5,655 bases of DNA from Nanobdellota archaeon (GTDB taxonomy: Archaea; Nanobdellota; Nanobdellia; SCGC-AAA011-G17; VGLX01), in assembly GCA_030691925.1 (NCBI GenBank), contig JAUYDG010000082.1, forward strand, positions 1 through 5,655. Reading direction: 5' to 3'. Of this stretch, positions 4,820 to 5,655 are shown piece by piece. The position numbers were made by a program, and so were the translations under genes. Within the stretch, counting starts at the first letter, position 1. Every line of letters begins with the position of its first letter. The notes below the pieces were generated by a model, which did not search any database, was not told the origin of the DNA, and saw nothing but the letters and a program-made list of their open reading frames with translations.

Positions 4820-5506
4820 ATGGGAATTAAAGGCCTATTAAAAATAGCAGGAGTTTCAGTATTAGTGTATTCCGCCTTCGCTTTTATAGCTAATCCGTCA
4901 GGCTGCATTAGTTCTTGCAGTAAACCTAAGTCTTCTATAGTCCAGCCTTCTGAGATGAAAACTGTTAGAGTAGATGGGAAATTGGATTACAAGGATGTAA
5001 GGCATTACATGACTGATGAGCAGATTCGAAGGGTTGAAGATACCGCAAAAGAAGATTACAAGACTGTCGTAAAGGAGCTGAAAACACCTTTAGAGGCTAT
5101 GATATACTGCACAAAAGTGCTGAGCTATGAAAAAGATATCAATGTCTACGGCAAAAAAGATTACTGGGCGTCTTTCAAGAATATTCATAAGAATAAAAAG
5201 GATGACTGCGATGGCGGCGCTTTTGCCGCTGCTGCTATACTTAGTGATGACGGCTTCCCGCCTTACATAGCTGTTTTTAGGAATAATAAAGAAGCGCATG
5301 CAGTCTTTGTCTACAAAACAACTGAAGGAAAATATGGCTCGATTGGCATCAACACTAGTGATTGCGTGTCAGGATGCGGAAGCATAGAAGAGCTAAGAGA
5401 TAGGTTAAGTAAGGTTAAAGATAAGTATACTCATATCAAGGTGTATGACTTGAGCAAGCAGTACCCTGATTACATTGACAATGATAAGGATAATAAACTT
5501 GAATAG
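4820..5506 (+). CDS. Membrane-anchored transglutaminase-like cysteine protein
   Basis: This encodes 228 residues. An N-terminal hydrophobic helix (about 5-24) is followed by C29 and C33, giving a signal anchor or signal peptide with the rest probably outside the cell. The core resembles transglutaminase-like cysteine peptidases. The candidate nucleophile is C130 in D-D-C-D-G-G-A-F-A-A-A-A-I-L, followed by G-F-P-P-Y, then candidate H160 in E-A-H-A-V-F-V-Y. N178 or D181 could complete a triad. The 30-residue Cys-His spacing and the A-x-L-x4-G-[FI]-P pattern fit that fold. The reaction and substrate are unknown; peptide or cell-envelope cleavage is a guess. The tail is Asp/Lys-rich (D-N-D-K-D-N-K). 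It has its own promoter and a paralog directly downstream. The sequence before C29 (P-S-G) does not make a good lipobox. The superfamily call is moderately sure. Confidence 0.72.
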   Translation: MGIKGLLKIAGVSVLVYSAFAFIANPSGCISSCSKPKSSIVQPSEMKTVRVDGKLDYKDVRHYMTDEQIRRVEDTAKEDYKTVVKELKTPLEAMIYCTKVLSYEKDINVYGKKDYWASFKNIHKNKKDDCDGGAFAAAAILSDDGFPPYIAVFRNNKEAHAVFVYKTTEGKYGSIGINTSDCVSGCGSIEELRDRLSKVKDKYTHIKVYDLSKQYPDYIDNDKDNKLE

Positions 5507-5534
5507 CCTTAAATCCTTGTTGAAAAGCGAAAGA

Positions 5535-5542
5535 TTATAAAA
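5535..5542 (+). promoter_or_regulatory. TATA box for the downstream paralog
   Basis: The sequence ttataaaa is preceded by the purine-rich gcgaaaga as a possible BRE, and is centred about 30 nt before the ATG at 5569. Transcription would start at most a few bases before the ATG. This suggests the two tandem paralogs are transcribed separately, not as one operon. Confidence 0.58.
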
Positions 5543-5550
5543 CACCCCTG

Positions 5551-5555
5551 TTTTT
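5551..5555 (+). terminator. Candidate U-tract terminator after the transglutaminase-like gene
   Basis: Five Ts within cctgtttttctc lie 45 nt after the stop at 5506. The context resembles the tatttttct after dUTPase. It is a short tract and could instead belong to the promoter region of the next gene, so the call is weak. Confidence 0.22.
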
Positions 5556-5568
5556 CTCAAAAATTGAC

Positions 5569-5655
5569 ATGGCAAATAAAACTCTGTTAAGAATAGGGGT
5601 TTCAGTATTAGCTTATTCAGTTTTAGCTTTTATAGCCTATCAACCTGTCAAGTGC
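5569..5655 (+). CDS. N-terminus of a second transglutaminase-like paralog (partial)
   Basis: The window ends after 29 codons of an open frame starting at ATG 5569. The peptide repeats the N-terminus of the preceding protein: L-L-[KR]-I, then G-V-S-V-L-x-Y-S-x-x-A-F-I-A, then a cysteine at residue 29. The DNA is also alike, with a shared gtttcagtattag. So it is a tandem paralog with the same membrane-anchor segment. The catalytic part is outside the window, so whether it keeps the Cys and His cannot be judged. No Shine-Dalgarno precedes the ATG; a TATA box about 30 nt upstream supports this start and a nearly leaderless message. Confidence 0.75.
   Translation, partial: MANKTLLRIGVSVLAYSVLAFIAYQPVKC

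Noticed and set aside
4895..4920. Lipoprotein signal at C29 of the transglutaminase-like protein
   Set aside because: The residues before C29 (P-S-G) lack the usual hydrophobic residue at -3, and the paralog has P-V-K before its Cys. A plain signal anchor is the safer reading.
1..5655. CRISPR array, tRNA, rRNA, transposase or reverse-transcriptase gene
   Set aside because: I looked on both strands and saw no regularly spaced short repeats with unique spacers, no clear tRNA arms, and no ORF with RT or transposase motifs. The DGR machinery, if real, is outside the window.

Overview
The window looks like a chromosomal segment of an archaeon, most probably a DPANN lineage (Woesearchaeota/Pacearchaeota-like; the lineage is an inference). 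The main reasons are a full-length ABCE1/Rli1 ribosome-recycling ATPase, BRE/TATA-like boxes placed about 25-32 nt before several start codons with almost no leader, frequent ATGA stop/start overlaps, and AGG/AGA/ATA-rich codon use.

Region 1 (1-1901) is a head-to-tail array of at least three paralogous genes for about 227-residue proteins that I cannot name; the first is cut by the window edge. A small CxxCxxCC cysteine-cluster protein follows and is joined to the array by a 4-nt overlap. Each paralog ends in a 96-nt, GC-richer segment without indels. In its core, codon positions 1 and 2 vary at 26 of 36 sites among the copies, while the third base (C or T) varies at only 2 of 18. At 23 of the 26 variable sites at least one copy has A. 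This is what adenine-specific mutagenesis of AAC/AAT template codons would leave, as in diversity-generating retroelements (DGRs). I read the segments as variable repeats (VRs) of DGR target genes. No reverse transcriptase or template repeat is in the window, so these would have to act from elsewhere.

Region 2 (1882-4779) is housekeeping. It holds ABCE1 with its own leaderless-type promoter, whose first Fe-S ligand cysteine is replaced by histidine. A 26-codon membrane microprotein ORF overlaps the ABCE1 stop codon. A type II thymidine kinase and a trimeric-type dUTPase follow, overlapping by 4 nt, and both feed dTMP synthesis.

Region 3 (4782-5655) begins a second tandem family: a membrane-anchored protein with a transglutaminase-like Cys/His core, followed by the first 29 codons of a close paralog. 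Each gene has its own TATA box.

The DGR-like array is the main discovery candidate. The altered ABCE1 Fe-S motif and the microprotein come next.
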